Shown here piece after piece: positions 9,339 to 19,223 of a stretch of 62,404 bases of DNA (the stretch's first letter is position 1; each line of letters begins with the position of its first letter). This DNA comes from Bacteroidaceae bacterium (GTDB lineage Bacteria > Bacteroidota > Bacteroidia > Bacteroidales > Bacteroidaceae), in NCBI GenBank assembly GCA_017647975.1, contig JAGCJL010000084.1:1-62404 (forward strand), written 5' to 3'. Below the pieces are notes generated by a model. It was not told where the DNA came from. It ran no database searches and worked only from the letters and a program-made list of their open reading frames with translations. The position numbers were made by a program, and so were the translations under genes.

Positions 9339-10175
9339 TTATCTGTTCTTTCTGAAATCAGTGGGAGTCATTCCTGTCAATCTCTTATAATAACGACTAA
9401 AATAAGATTGGCTGGGAAAATTAAACTCATCGGCAAGTTCCTGAATACTTTTGGTTGTATATAACAACTCATACTTCAGGCGTGCAGCAACAGCAGAATC
9501 AATTATCTCTTTGGCCGAATGATTGGAAATCTCATTACACACCTCATTCAAATAGCCACAGCTGACACCAAGTTCATTGGCATAATAAAGCACCTCTCTT
9601 GACAATGAATGTGAATCCATCACCGACTTTATAAATTTCCTGAACAGTTCCTTCTTGCGTGACATATACTCACGGAAATTCGTGTTATAGTCATCACATG
9701 AGCTATAAAACTGTTGCTGAACATAAAACATGGCTGCAATAGTCTTTATAACTATTTTTTCAAAGTTATCATAAGTAACAATCTGCCGTGCTGTCTGGAT
9801 AAGTTCAAATGACTGCTTTATATAAGTAAGGTATTCGTCACCGAAGAATATCAACGGATTGCGTTTTACATAATCATAATGTGATAGATTCAACTCACCT
9901 AATATTGGTGTGAAAGCCGATGAGGGCAATACCAATGCATCACACACAAAATCATCACTGCCCTTTTTCAAACATACAATATCAAGTGGATGAACAGACA
10001 AGAATGCATCGGCTTTCAATATATGATTCACATAATTTATTTCAATAGAAGCCTCACCACTCTTGCATAATATCATAACCAAATGACTGCAGCGTACAGG
10101 CTCATAATATTGGGGAATAAGATTCAGTTCCGTATAAATGATACGATCATCCATAAAGTCATTAGTCGTTTTCAT
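9339..10175 (-). CDS. AraC-family transcriptional regulator
   Basis: The 278-aa protein has an N-terminal cupin-like sensing region (about 10-130), a linker with an alpha-helical stretch, and a C-terminal AraC double helix-turn-helix (about 180-278) ending SYFSRYYKRLTGMTPTDFRKNR. I chose the ATG at 10175: the promoter-like TACTTTTG at 10193-10200 would make an upstream ATG at 10223 untranscribed. It is divergent from aspT, which makes it a candidate regulator of aspT-aspD; the effector is unknown. Confidence 0.85.
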   Translation of the reverse strand: MKTTNDFMDDRIIYTELNLIPQYYEPVRCSHLVMILCKSGEASIEINYVNHILKADAFLSVHPLDIVCLKKGSDDFVCDALVLPSSAFTPILGELNLSHYDYVKRNPLIFFGDEYLTYIKQSFELIQTARQIVTYDNFEKIVIKTIAAMFYVQQQFYSSCDDYNTNFREYMSRKKELFRKFIKSVMDSHSLSREVLYYANELGVSCGYLNEVCNEISNHSAKEIIDSAVAARLKYELLYTTKSIQELADEFNFPSQSYFSRYYKRLTGMTPTDFRKNR

Positions 10176-10192
10176 AATATTTGATTTTGAAA

Positions 10193-10223
10193 CAAAAGTA
10201 ATAAAAAACCGGCATATAACCAA
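10193..10223 (-). promoter_or_regulatory. Candidate promoter of the araC-type gene
   Basis: Minus-strand TTG at 10221-10223, 20 bp, then TACTTTTG at 10193-10200, an exact TAnnTTTG -7 box. The leader would be only about 12 nt, which supports the start at 10175. I found no convincing plus-strand box for aspT in 10224-10411. Confidence 0.5.
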
Positions 10224-10411
10224 TGAATAGATTAAAAAAAGGACAACATCGGTAGAGCAATGGAAATAACATTAACTAATATTTATTATAATTCAACATT
10301 TTTATTTTAATAATGTAAATATTGGTAAAAAAGAATTGAAAAACACTAAATACCATTCAGGCAGTTGATTAACAAAAAGAGTGCTTTATGTGTTATGTAA
10401 GAAAAAATATT

Positions 10412-12130
10412 ATGGAGTGGATAACAGATTTATTGCGTTCGCACCCTGAACTTGCCATATATTTCACATTGGGTGCAGGTTTTCTCATTGGTAAAATACA
10501 TTACAAAGGATTTGGTCTTGGAATCGTTACAAGCGTATTGCTCGTAGGTGTTGTTGTAGGACAACTTGAAATCCCAATGACAGGAGCTTTGAAACAGACC
10601 GCTTTCCTTTTATTTCTTTTTGCTATTGGCTACAAAGTCGGTCCGCAATTCTTTGCTGGACTAAAAAAAGAGGGATTACCCCAAGTGCTGTTTGCAGTAG
10701 TAATGTGTGTCATAATATTATTGACAACATGGGCCGTAGCACTTGCTATGGGATATAATGCAGGAGAGGCAGCCGGTCTGCTTTCCGGTTCACAGACTAT
10801 CAGTGCTGTAATTGGTGTAGCCGATGATACAATTAGAGGTCTTGGATTGTCACAAGATGAAATGCAAAAGATGATTGACATAATACCTGTTGCCTATGCC
10901 GTAACTTACATCTTCGGTACTGCCGGGTCGGCATGGATATTGTCAAAATTAGGCCCTAAGATGCTTGGTGGCATTGAGAAGGTAAAACAGGCATGTCGCG
11001 AACTTGAAAGCAATATGGGTAATGATGAAGTTGATAAGCCCGGATTTATGGATGCCAAACGCGAAGTCGAGTTCCGTTGTTATCTCATAGAAAATGAATG
11101 GTTCAAAGAAAAACGTACAGTCAGTGACCTGGAAACATTTTTCGGAAAACAGAAAAAACGGCTTTTTGTAGAACGTATCCGCAAAGGAAAGCGTATCATA
11201 GACAATATAATGCCCTATGAAGTATTACATATTGGTGATGAGGTCGTTCTTAGTGGCAGACATGAATTCACCATTGGCGAAGAGAAATGGATTGGTACTG
11301 AAATTGAAGACAACGAACTTTCAAGTTTTCCGGTGATGATGATAAAAGTTACAGTAGCCAGTAAAAGCAAGAAACGGGAAATGCCTATAGACGGGAAAAA
11401 TATCAGAGAACTAAGATTACAGAAATTCATGCATGGAGTCAGCATACAGAAGATACGCAGAACAGGAGTCAACATTCCAGTATTCCCCGAAACAAAACTG
11501 AATACAGGCGACACTGTTGAACTCGTTGGTAAAAAAATCGATGTCATGACAGCGGCTAAAGAGATTGGTTACCCCGACCCTGCAACAAATGAAACCGATA
11601 TAATCTATCTCTCTGCCGGAATACTCATAGGTGCAATAGTCGGCAGCCTCGCACTGCACATCCATGGTATCCCCATTAGTCTAAGTACAAGTGGCGGAGC
11701 ACTGATTGCCGGCTTGGTATTCGGTTGGTGGCGTGCCCACCGCCCTACAATGGGTGTAATACCCGATGCCGCACTATGGATATTCAACAACATGGGACTA
11801 AACATTTTCATTGCTATAATAGGCATATCGGCCGGTCCGGGGTTCATTACCGGATTCCGCGAAATAGGTCTGTCACTATTCATTGCCGGAATACTTGCCA
11901 CATCAATTCCCTTGATTATCGGTATCTTCATTGCCACCCGATGGTTCAAATTTCACCCTGCAATCGCTTTAGGCTGTTGTGCAGGAGCAAGAACAACCAC
12001 TGCAGCCATTGGAGCATTGCAGGAGACATTAGGTAGCGAAACACCGGCTTTAGGCTACACCATTACCTATGCTGTCGGTAACACGTTGCTTATTCTTTGG
12101 GGAGTATTCATAACACTCATGATTGCATAA
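10412..12130 (+). CDS. aspT: Aspartate:alanine antiporter (AspT/YidE family)
   Basis: Inner-membrane exchanger of the aspartate:alanine exchanger family. The 572-aa protein has two homologous membrane halves (about 1-190 and 390-572, each with five to six hydrophobic segments and Gly-rich [13 protein letters not shown] / [13 protein letters not shown] motifs) around a cytosolic region with two RCK_C-like domains (about 210-375). The ATG at 10412 starts [16 protein letters not shown]; an earlier in-frame ATG at 10388 is less likely. aspD follows 20 nt later, so AspT probably imports aspartate in exchange for the alanine that AspD makes. Confidence 0.9.
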   Translation: MEWITDLLRSHPELAIYFTLGAGFLIGKIHYKGFGLGIVTSVLLVGVVVGQLEIPMTGALKQTAFLLFLFAIGYKVGPQFFAGLKKEGLPQVLFAVVMCVIILLTTWAVALAMGYNAGEAAGLLSGSQTISAVIGVADDTIRGLGLSQDEMQKMIDIIPVAYAVTYIFGTAGSAWILSKLGPKMLGGIEKVKQACRELESNMGNDEVDKPGFMDAKREVEFRCYLIENEWFKEKRTVSDLETFFGKQKKRLFVERIRKGKRIIDNIMPYEVLHIGDEVVLSGRHEFTIGEEKWIGTEIEDNELSSFPVMMIKVTVASKSKKREMPIDGKNIRELRLQKFMHGVSIQKIRRTGVNIPVFPETKLNTGDTVELVGKKIDVMTAAKEIGYPDPATNETDIIYLSAGILIGAIVGSLALHIHGIPISLSTSGGALIAGLVFGWWRAHRPTMGVIPDAALWIFNNMGLNIFIAIIGISAGPGFITGFREIGLSLFIAGILATSIPLIIGIFIATRWFKFHPAIALGCCAGARTTTAAIGALQETLGSETPALGYTITYAVGNTLLILWGVFITLMIA

Positions 12131-12150
12131 CAGATAAAAAAACAGTAATA

Positions 12151-13794
12151 ATGGAAAAACTTTTGAATGACCATAGTATGGTTGACACATCGAACAAAAA
12201 TTTGGAGAAAATAAGTCCTTTTGAACTCAAGGATCGACTTATCAAGTTAGCCCATGAGAGCATAGAAAAGACAACCCGTACATTGCTTAATGCCGGACGA
12301 GGCAATCCCAATTGGATTGCCACAGTGCCCAGGGAAGCATTTTTCATTCTCGGTAAATTCGGCATTGAGGAGTGCAAACTCGAATGGTACACTGCAGAAG
12401 GGCTTGCAGGAATTCCCAAAAAGAAAGATATATCATTACGCTTCGAGAAATTCCTGCAGGAAAACCATAAAGATAATGGAGCTGTGTTTCTTGAAAAATG
12501 CTACAGATATATGCTCGAAGAACATAAAGCCGATGCCGATGAACTTGTACATGAATGGTGTGAAGGTATCATTGGAAACCAATATCCTGTACCCGGACGC
12601 ATACTTAAATATACTGAAATTGCCGTACGTGACTACATAGCTCAGGAGCTATGTGACGGCCGTCCACCACAAGGAGAGAGTGACCTCTTTGCTACAGAAG
12701 GAGGAACTGCTGCCATGTGTTATATATTTGACACCCTGCAGGAAAATTTCCTTTTGGAGAAAGGCGACAAAGTTGCACTCTTCACACCGGTATTCACTCC
12801 TTACATTGAAATACCAATGCTTGAGAGATACAAATTTGATGTCGTTCACATACCTGCAAGCAGAATGACCGGCGATCACCAGCATCTGTGGCAATACGAC
12901 GAGAAAGATGTGAACAAGTTAAGAGATACATCGTTCAAGGCAGCTATCATAGTAAACCCAAGCAACCCGCCTAGCTACATGTTATCAAAAGAGATCACAG
13001 AGATGATTGTTGATATTGTAGAGCGTTGGAACAGCAATATGATGATAATTACAGACGATGTATATGCCACATATGTACGCGGATTCCAGTCCTTAGTGGC
13101 ACGTCTGCCTCGCAATACACTCTGCATATATTCTTTCTCTAAATATTTTGGTGCTACAGGCTGGAGAAATGCAGTAATATCATTGCATCGCGACAATATT
13201 TTTGACGATATGCTAAAGCGTTTGCCACGCAAACGCAAGGGTGAACTGCAGCGTCGCTATGGAAGTATCCGCAGCGATGTAGAAAACATGAGTTTCATTG
13301 ACCGCATGGTTGCCGACAGCCGTCAGGTAGCAATAAACCACACAGCCGGACTATCGTTGCCACAACAAATACAAATGACATTCTTTGCATTATTCTCACT
13401 AATAGACAAACGTGAAGGAGATGCATTCCGCGAAAAAATGTTACAGATTATTAGAGAACGCCTTGAAACATTATGGTCAAGCATGGGATTCACACTGTTG
13501 CCTGATTCTCTTCGTGCAGGATATTATTCCGAAATAGACCTGCTTGTTTGGGCTGAACGCTTTTATGGAAAGGATTTTGTAGAATGGTTGACCCACAACT
13601 ACACACCGTTGGATGTTGTATTCCGTCTTGCAACAGAGACATCATTGGTTGTGCTTAATGGTGGAGGTTTTGACGGTCCCCAGTGGAGTATCAGAGTTTC
13701 ACTTGCCAACCTAACCAAAGACAACTACACCACTATTGGGCATCATATAAGAGAGATTCTTGACTCTTATGCCGATAGATGGAAGAGCAGATAA
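12151..13794 (+). CDS. aspD: Aspartate 4-decarboxylase / aspartate aminotransferase (AspD)
   Basis: PLP enzyme of fold type I that converts L-aspartate to L-alanine and CO2, with an aminotransferase side activity. The 547-aa length is that of AspD, longer than usual aminotransferases. The PLP lysine is K331 in YSFSKYFGATGWR; NPSNPPS (269-275) and TDDVYATY (301-308) are the cofactor-site motifs. With AspT it forms the known proton-motive cycle: aspartate in, proton consumed by decarboxylation, alanine out. An ATG at 12097 in frame lies within aspT and was rejected. A strong palindromic terminator follows. Confidence 0.93.
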   Translation: MEKLLNDHSMVDTSNKNLEKISPFELKDRLIKLAHESIEKTTRTLLNAGRGNPNWIATVPREAFFILGKFGIEECKLEWYTAEGLAGIPKKKDISLRFEKFLQENHKDNGAVFLEKCYRYMLEEHKADADELVHEWCEGIIGNQYPVPGRILKYTEIAVRDYIAQELCDGRPPQGESDLFATEGGTAAMCYIFDTLQENFLLEKGDKVALFTPVFTPYIEIPMLERYKFDVVHIPASRMTGDHQHLWQYDEKDVNKLRDTSFKAAIIVNPSNPPSYMLSKEITEMIVDIVERWNSNMMIITDDVYATYVRGFQSLVARLPRNTLCIYSFSKYFGATGWRNAVISLHRDNIFDDMLKRLPRKRKGELQRRYGSIRSDVENMSFIDRMVADSRQVAINHTAGLSLPQQIQMTFFALFSLIDKREGDAFREKMLQIIRERLETLWSSMGFTLLPDSLRAGYYSEIDLLVWAERFYGKDFVEWLTHNYTPLDVVFRLATETSLVVLNGGGFDGPQWSIRVSLANLTKDNYTTIGHHIREILDSYADRWKSR

Positions 13795-13834
13795 AACATC
13801 AAAAGCACCTGCATGCAGGTGCTTTTGATGTTTT
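13793..13834. terminator. Bidirectional terminator, perfect 42-bp palindrome
   Basis: 21-bp arms meet without a spacer at GCATGC (13811-13816); the GC core is GCACCTGC and the outer arms are A-rich and T-rich. It serves aspD on the plus strand and the convergent DUF4301 gene on the minus strand. Confidence 0.85.
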
Positions 13835-13849
13835 TATTTATAAAGATTT

Positions 13850-15364
13850 TTACTGATGTACATCACGTAACAAATCGTTTACAGTTTTTACAGGATTGAA
13901 TGTAATCAAAGGCACTTCAACAAAAATTGTATTCCAATCACTCATAGCACCATTCCACAATCCGGGAAGCTCCATAGCCTTCAATTCACGGCCATTCTTT
14001 GATTTATGCGATATGAATCCGGTATTCTTGTCAACATATTGTGGCAAATTGAATTTCTCACCCTTATAGTTCTTGACAGCACATACCAAGTCCACCGGAT
14101 TGAAGTGTGTACCATTCTCAAACATTGATTTTGCAGCCTCGTTGTTCATGTCAATCTGTGAGCTTTCAAGAATCTGCAACGAAACAGTACCGTCCTGATT
14201 ATATGCACGGAAAGGACCACCACCAGGCTCGCCTACATTCTTTACCATACCGCAAACACGCATAGGACGATTCAATTTATTACGTAAGTAAATGATAAGC
14301 TCACCATCCTCCATATCTTTGATATCATAATTACGACACTGCAAGTCACGTTGCAAGAAATGTATCATCTCTTCAATCTGCTCATGTGTATATGCACCGC
14401 TATCAATAAGCTCAAGATATTCAAACGCTTTCTTTTGCTTTGCAACCAAAATACCGGCAAGAAGTTTCTTATATGTAACAGTATCTGACTTCAAACGGTC
14501 AGGAACGACATTGTCTATGTTCTTTATAAAAATAACATCGGCATCAATATCATTCAAGTTCTCGATAAGAGCACCATGACCTCCTGGACGGAATACAAGA
14601 GCACCGTTCTCACGGAATGGAGCATTGTCGGCATCAACAGCAATAGTATCGGTACACTGCTTCTGTTCCGAGAATGATATATCATATTTCACACCAAACT
14701 TATCCTCGTAATAAGCCTTACGTTCTGCAACAAGTTCTTCAAAAAGTGTTCTGTGATTAGGAGAAACTGTAAAATGTAATTTTACAACACCATCAGTAGC
14801 AGCATACAAGGCACCTTCAACAAAATGCTCTTCGGCCGATGTTCTTGCGTCATCGCCATAGGTATGGAACTTTAACAAGCCTTTTGGCAATGAACCGTAG
14901 TTCATACCGGTAAAGTCAAGAAGATTGAATACAACTGCCTTGTAATCCCCCTTTGCAACAAGCTCGGCTATTGTAGCATTGTTGTTCTTTACACACATTG
15001 CATTGAGGTCGCCAAAGAATGCAAACTTCTCAATGTTTGCAAAGAAATTCTTTTCAAAATCAGTAGTTGGGACATCATATTCTGCACTAAGGAACGAGAA
15101 CAGATCCTTAAACATGCGACTTGCAGCCCCCGAAGCAGGAACGAATTTCAGAATAGCATTGCCTTGCGAGCAATAACCATCCCAATATTTTATAATATTT
15201 TCCTCTTCCTCGGAAGATACTCTTAAAATACCGTTCTCAATAGTTGCCGCATCTTCAATCTTAAGATATGGAAAACCTTTTTTGAATGTCTCCAACTGTT
15301 CGGCAACTTTTTCGGCCGAAATTCCTTTCTTTACAAGAAGGGCTTGATCTGCTTTACTAATCAT
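13850..15364 (-). CDS. DUF4301 family protein
   Basis: The 504-aa protein matches the DUF4301 family as I know it from Bacteroidetes (start MISKADQALLVKKGISAEKV; internal VPASGAASRMFKDLF and FRPGGHGALIENLND motifs). The Gly/Ser-rich motifs suggest a nucleotide- or sugar-phosphate-binding fold, but function is unknown and I do not assign one. No signal peptide, so cytoplasmic. It is divergent from the (p)ppGpp synthetase gene and convergent with aspD. Confidence 0.8.
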   Translation of the reverse strand: MISKADQALLVKKGISAEKVAEQLETFKKGFPYLKIEDAATIENGILRVSSEEEENIIKYWDGYCSQGNAILKFVPASGAASRMFKDLFSFLSAEYDVPTTDFEKNFFANIEKFAFFGDLNAMCVKNNNATIAELVAKGDYKAVVFNLLDFTGMNYGSLPKGLLKFHTYGDDARTSAEEHFVEGALYAATDGVVKLHFTVSPNHRTLFEELVAERKAYYEDKFGVKYDISFSEQKQCTDTIAVDADNAPFRENGALVFRPGGHGALIENLNDIDADVIFIKNIDNVVPDRLKSDTVTYKKLLAGILVAKQKKAFEYLELIDSGAYTHEQIEEMIHFLQRDLQCRNYDIKDMEDGELIIYLRNKLNRPMRVCGMVKNVGEPGGGPFRAYNQDGTVSLQILESSQIDMNNEAAKSMFENGTHFNPVDLVCAVKNYKGEKFNLPQYVDKNTGFISHKSKNGRELKAMELPGLWNGAMSDWNTIFVEVPLITFNPVKTVNDLLRDVHQ

Positions 15365-15396
15365 AATATGTTAAGTTAAAAAGTTTTTTCTTATGG

Positions 15397-15428
15397 CGAA
15401 AATAGAAATAATTTTCATAAAAGGCAAA
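15397..15428 (-). promoter_or_regulatory. Candidate promoter of the DUF4301 gene
   Basis: Minus strand: TTTG at 15425-15428, 20 bp, TATTTTCG at 15397-15404; leader about 25-30 nt. On the other strand TAACTTCG at 15457-15464 could be the -7 box of the (p)ppGpp synthetase gene. Confidence 0.45.
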
Positions 15429-15491
15429 AAAATGCCAATATTTAAAATAGAAAAGTTAACTTCGCAACTGAGAATAAAGAAAATAGAAGGT

Positions 15492-17696
15492 ATGGAGGAT
15501 TTTTTCACAATCACAGCTGAGGAAAAGAGAGAGATTCTGGAGCTCGCAAGAGTTATTGGAAAGAACGTTGAAAGAGAAACTCTGACAAGCGGATATAAGT
15601 TTATAAAAGAAAAAATTACAACTGCGATATCCGAAGGCAAGATAACACGTGACACCCTTGGGCTTAATCCAATATTAACCGATATGAGAACAGCATCTCT
15701 TGTTGGACAAGAGATCGGTTTCCAAAATGAGATAATCATCAGTATTCTGCTGAACCGTTGCATACAGGCCGGAACAACAAATATTGATGAGATAAACATG
15801 CTTTTTGGTGAAAACACCTCAAAAATACTCTCGAACCTCATGCAAATAAACTCCTTATATGCCAAGAGCCCTACTATTGAGACCGAGAATTTCCGTAACC
15901 TTCTCTTGTCATTCACAAACGACATGCGTGTTATTCTCATTATGATAGCAAGCCGTTTGGTAATGCTCCGCAGCCTCTTCGGCAGTGATGATGAAAACGC
16001 ACGCCGCATGCTTGCTGGTGAGGCATCCAAACTATATATTCCCCTTGCACACAAGCTCGGTTTCTACAAGTTAAAATCAGAAATGGAGGATTTTGCTTTG
16101 AGATATACCGAGAGTGAGATTTATGCAGAACTAAGCCGCAAGCTCGAAGAGACAGCAGCTTCACGTGAAGACTACATAGCCTCATTCATCAAACCTATTG
16201 AAAGGGAACTCAAAAAGCAGCCCCATATAAAATACCGCATCAAAGGACGCACAAAATCCATCAACTCCATATGGCAGAAGATGAAGAAACAACAACGTCC
16301 ATTTGAGCAGATTTATGACCTTTTTGCCATTCGCATTATTATAGACAGCGAACCCAAGAATGAAAAGAGTGAATGTTGGCAAGTATATTCAATGGTTGCC
16401 GACATGTACACCCCCAACCCTCACCGTCTGCGTGATTGGCTTTCTGTACCCAAAAGCAACGGTTACGAGTCACTGCATACAACAGTTATGGGCCCCGAAG
16501 GACGTTGGGTCGAAGTTCAGATACGTACCGAGCGTATGGACGCTGTTGCCGAACATGGTCTTGCCGCACACTGGCGATACAAAGGCATACAGAGCGAGAA
16601 AGGACTCGATAACCTCTTGGCTTCAATACGCGACACATTAGAGAATCTCAGCGAAGAGAATGCCACCGAGAACAAATTCAAGATGGAACTTTACAAGGAC
16701 GAGATATTCATCTTCACTCCCAAAGGCGATCTCTACAGACTGTCCAAAGGAGCGACAATACTCGACTTTGCATTCTCAATACACACCAACCTTGGTTGCA
16801 AATGCACCGGAGCACTAGTCAACGGACGCAATGTTCCCATACGCCATGTATTGAACAACGGTGATCAGGTAGAGATTATAACTTCAAACAGCCAGTCACC
16901 AAAACAAGCATGGCTAAACATAGCCCAAACAGGCAGGGCACGTACCAAGATACGTCAGGCACTCAAAGAAATGAGTGCTAAGCAAGCCGATATGGGACGT
17001 GAAGCCATTGTACGCAAACTAAAGAATCACAAGATAGAATGTGATGAGGGAATCATGGATAATCTCATTCGCAAGATGGGTTTCAAACGTCTGACCGATT
17101 TCTACCAGAAGGTTGCCGAAGGAGCTATAGACATGGCCGATATTCTAAAGAGATACCAGTCATTCCTAAACCCCGAAAGCGAGAACACCGAGAACCGCAG
17201 TGCCGACGGCTACCAATACAGTAACACCGAAGGCGGTAGCTCACCCGATGTACTTGTCATTGAACGTAACCTCAAAGGAGTCGATTACAAACTCTCAAAA
17301 TGCTGTGCACCAATCTTCGGCGATGATATATTTGGTTTCGTAACCATTTCGGGTGGAATATCAATACACCGTAAAGACTGCTGCAATGCTAAACAGTTAC
17401 AGGAACGCTTCCCCTACCGCATAATAGAAGCACGTTGGAGCGAGATGGATAACAACACTGCCCTATTCCCTGTGACACTACGCATCGTTGGACACGACGA
17501 TATAGGAATTGTAAACAACATTACATCAATAATCTCGCAAGAGAAAGGCACAATGATGCGTGGTATAAACATTGAATCGCACGATACACTCTTTTCGGGT
17601 ACACTATCACTGCTCATCAATGACAAACTGAAACTGAACAAACTAATTACAAAGATAGAAGGAATAAAAGGCGTTAAACAAGTAAAGAGAATTTAA
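15492..17696 (+). CDS. relA: RelA/SpoT-family (p)ppGpp synthetase with degenerate hydrolase domain
   Basis: Long RSH protein (734 aa from this start). The N-terminal HD hydrolase region (about 20-170) lacks its catalytic residues: the usual LLHD is LLNRC (86-90) and the later DRLHNMRTL-like segment reads SRLVMLRSL. The synthetase domain is intact (RIKGRTKS, PKSNGYESLHTTV, VQIRT...AEHGLAAHW) and carries RLRD at 312-315, the basic R-x-K/R-D class. TGS (about 375-440) and ACT (about 655-734) domains follow. Start: 15492 (MEDFFTI) is favoured by a -7-like box at 15457-15464; an in-frame ATG at 15393 is the alternative. A DUF1573 gene follows after 15 nt. Confidence 0.88.
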   Translation: MEDFFTITAEEKREILELARVIGKNVERETLTSGYKFIKEKITTAISEGKITRDTLGLNPILTDMRTASLVGQEIGFQNEIIISILLNRCIQAGTTNIDEINMLFGENTSKILSNLMQINSLYAKSPTIETENFRNLLLSFTNDMRVILIMIASRLVMLRSLFGSDDENARRMLAGEASKLYIPLAHKLGFYKLKSEMEDFALRYTESEIYAELSRKLEETAASREDYIASFIKPIERELKKQPHIKYRIKGRTKSINSIWQKMKKQQRPFEQIYDLFAIRIIIDSEPKNEKSECWQVYSMVADMYTPNPHRLRDWLSVPKSNGYESLHTTVMGPEGRWVEVQIRTERMDAVAEHGLAAHWRYKGIQSEKGLDNLLASIRDTLENLSEENATENKFKMELYKDEIFIFTPKGDLYRLSKGATILDFAFSIHTNLGCKCTGALVNGRNVPIRHVLNNGDQVEIITSNSQSPKQAWLNIAQTGRARTKIRQALKEMSAKQADMGREAIVRKLKNHKIECDEGIMDNLIRKMGFKRLTDFYQKVAEGAIDMADILKRYQSFLNPESENTENRSADGYQYSNTEGGSSPDVLVIERNLKGVDYKLSKCCAPIFGDDIFGFVTISGGISIHRKDCCNAKQLQERFPYRIIEARWSEMDNNTALFPVTLRIVGHDDIGIVNNITSIISQEKGTMMRGINIESHDTLFSGTLSLLINDKLKLNKLITKIEGIKGVKQVKRI

Positions 17697-17711
17697 AAAA
17701 AATAAAATACC

Positions 17712-18134
17712 ATGAGAAAGATTATATTCATCATATTGGCACTGATATCAACAGCAGCCATGGCACAGAGTGACAAGAGAGCAAAGATTGAATTTGAAAA
17801 GACAACAATAGACCTTGGCAAGTTTGGACAGGAGAATCCAATACAAAAATGCTATTTTATATTCAAAAATACAGGCGATGCCAACCTTTATATCCATCAA
17901 ATAATAACATCATGCTCCTGCACAAGCAACAAATATCCAAAACATGCCATAGTTCCGGGAGCAAGTGATACAATCTTTGTCACATACAACGGCGAAAAGA
18001 AATCACCCCGCAAATTCAGGTCAGGCATAACAATACATAGCAATGCTACTGTTGAAATGACAAAGGTGTATATTAAGGGAGAGATGCTTCCGGCCAAAGT
18101 CGTAGAGACACCGATAATTGAAGTAGAAGAGTAA
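17712..18134 (+). CDS. DUF1573 domain-containing exported protein
   Basis: The 140-aa protein has a signal peptide (MRKIIFIILALISTAAMAQS, cut after AMA or AQ) and an immunoglobulin-like DUF1573 domain with the typical ...IQKCYFIFKNTGDANLYI...SCSCT pattern; the CSCT cysteines are the family hallmark. Location is probably periplasmic or outer-membrane associated. Function is unknown. It follows relA by 15 nt and is probably co-transcribed. No clear terminator between it and the convergent LysR gene. Confidence 0.85.
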   Translation: MRKIIFIILALISTAAMAQSDKRAKIEFEKTTIDLGKFGQENPIQKCYFIFKNTGDANLYIHQIITSCSCTSNKYPKHAIVPGASDTIFVTYNGEKKSPRKFRSGITIHSNATVEMTKVYIKGEMLPAKVVETPIIEVEE

Positions 18135-18220
18135 TTACATAGTATCTCGGTGTAGAAAACAACGTAGAAAGAGACAGGGCAAAGTTCGCGAATTTAACGT
18201 ATGCGACAGGCATCTATACT

Positions 18221-19123
18221 CTAAAAAACATTTATCAGTCGGCGTTTTACAGCTTCTGTTTCAAGAAGGATTTTAATGAACTCCTTTGCTGCAGCTTTCT
18301 GATATGTTCCTTTAAGGCTCAGCAGCGATGCTTCCATAACATTACCCTCTTCGTCAAGAGGAATGGCCTTGAAACGTGTCTTGCCAAAAACTGCCGATGT
18401 TGAAAGAATTGTTGCGAAATTGCCTGTAGATACAAGTTGTAAAAGGATATTTGTTTCGTTAAGTTCTAATTTTGAGGATAGCGTGATACCCTTATGCTCC
18501 ATGAGACGATCAAGCATCATGCGTGCCTGCAATCCCTTTGAAGGCAGAATAAGTTGACGTCCTTCAAGCTCATGCAGTTTTATATTCTTTCTCTCGGCAA
18601 GCGGATGCTCCTTGCACACCACCACAGCCAAAGAGTTCTCGAATAAGGTCATGGAATTGATATCGGGAGCATCATTGAGTGGTTTATATGATAGGATAAA
18701 ATCGAGTTTGCGATCACGCAAGAGTGAGAGCAGTTCATCAACAGTCTTGTAATATATCTCAAGCTTTATTCCGGGGAACTCCTTCATGAAACTTATGACA
18801 CCTTCGGTGAGCACTGTACTTAGGCTGTATGTCACTCCCACACGCAGTGTACCAACCTTGACATGCTGCAGGTCGTGCAGACGCTGCACTGCATCCTCGG
18901 CATCATCTATTGTCTTGCGTGCGAAAGGCAGAAACTCCTCGCCGGCCTCGGTTAGCGATATATGACGGCTGTTACGCAAGAAGAGTTCAAAGCCCAGTTC
19001 AAATTCTAGTTGCTTTATCTGCTGTGACAAAGTACTTTGTGTTATATACAGATGCTTTGCAGCAACCGAGAAATTAAGATACTCGGCACTCTTGACAAAA
19101 TATTTCAGCTGGCGTAGTTCCAT
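18221..19123 (-). CDS. LysR-family transcriptional regulator
   Basis: The 300-aa protein has the N-terminal winged helix-turn-helix (residues 1-60, SVAAKHLYITQSTLSQQIKQLE with the usual arrangement) and a periplasmic-binding-protein-like effector domain (about 90-295). It lies downstream of, and in the same direction as, the DASS transporter, separated by a terminator hairpin and its own promoter, so it may regulate that transporter; the ligand is unknown. Confidence 0.9.
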   Translation of the reverse strand: MELRQLKYFVKSAEYLNFSVAAKHLYITQSTLSQQIKQLEFELGFELFLRNSRHISLTEAGEEFLPFARKTIDDAEDAVQRLHDLQHVKVGTLRVGVTYSLSTVLTEGVISFMKEFPGIKLEIYYKTVDELLSLLRDRKLDFILSYKPLNDAPDINSMTLFENSLAVVVCKEHPLAERKNIKLHELEGRQLILPSKGLQARMMLDRLMEHKGITLSSKLELNETNILLQLVSTGNFATILSTSAVFGKTRFKAIPLDEEGNVMEASLLSLKGTYQKAAAKEFIKILLETEAVKRRLINVF

Positions 19124-19151
19124 TTTTTATATACTCTTGCGTTTGCAGATG

Positions 19152-19182
19152 CGAATATAAGAAATCTGCTCCACATAACGAA
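19152..19182 (-). promoter_or_regulatory. Candidate promoter of the lysR-type gene
   Basis: Minus strand: TTCG at 19179-19182, 19 bp, TATATTCG at 19152-19159. The -33 element falls in the loop of the upstream transporter terminator. Confidence 0.4.
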
Positions 19183-19196
19183 TTATGCGGAGCAGA
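19165..19196 (-). terminator. Terminator-like hairpin after the DASS transporter
   Basis: TCTGCTCC (19165-19172) pairs with GGAGCAGA (19189-19196); inside, CATAA pairs with TTATG around a CGAA loop, with one A-C mismatch. The T-run is weak, so termination may be partial. Confidence 0.5.
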
Positions 19197-19223
19197 AATA
19201 TCTAAAAGTTTATTTTATCTCTA

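Noticed and set aside
15393-15491. 33-residue N-terminal extension of the (p)ppGpp synthetase
   Set aside because: It overlaps the divergent DUF4301 promoter and precedes the likely start site; the family normally begins near MEDFF. Kept only as an alternative.
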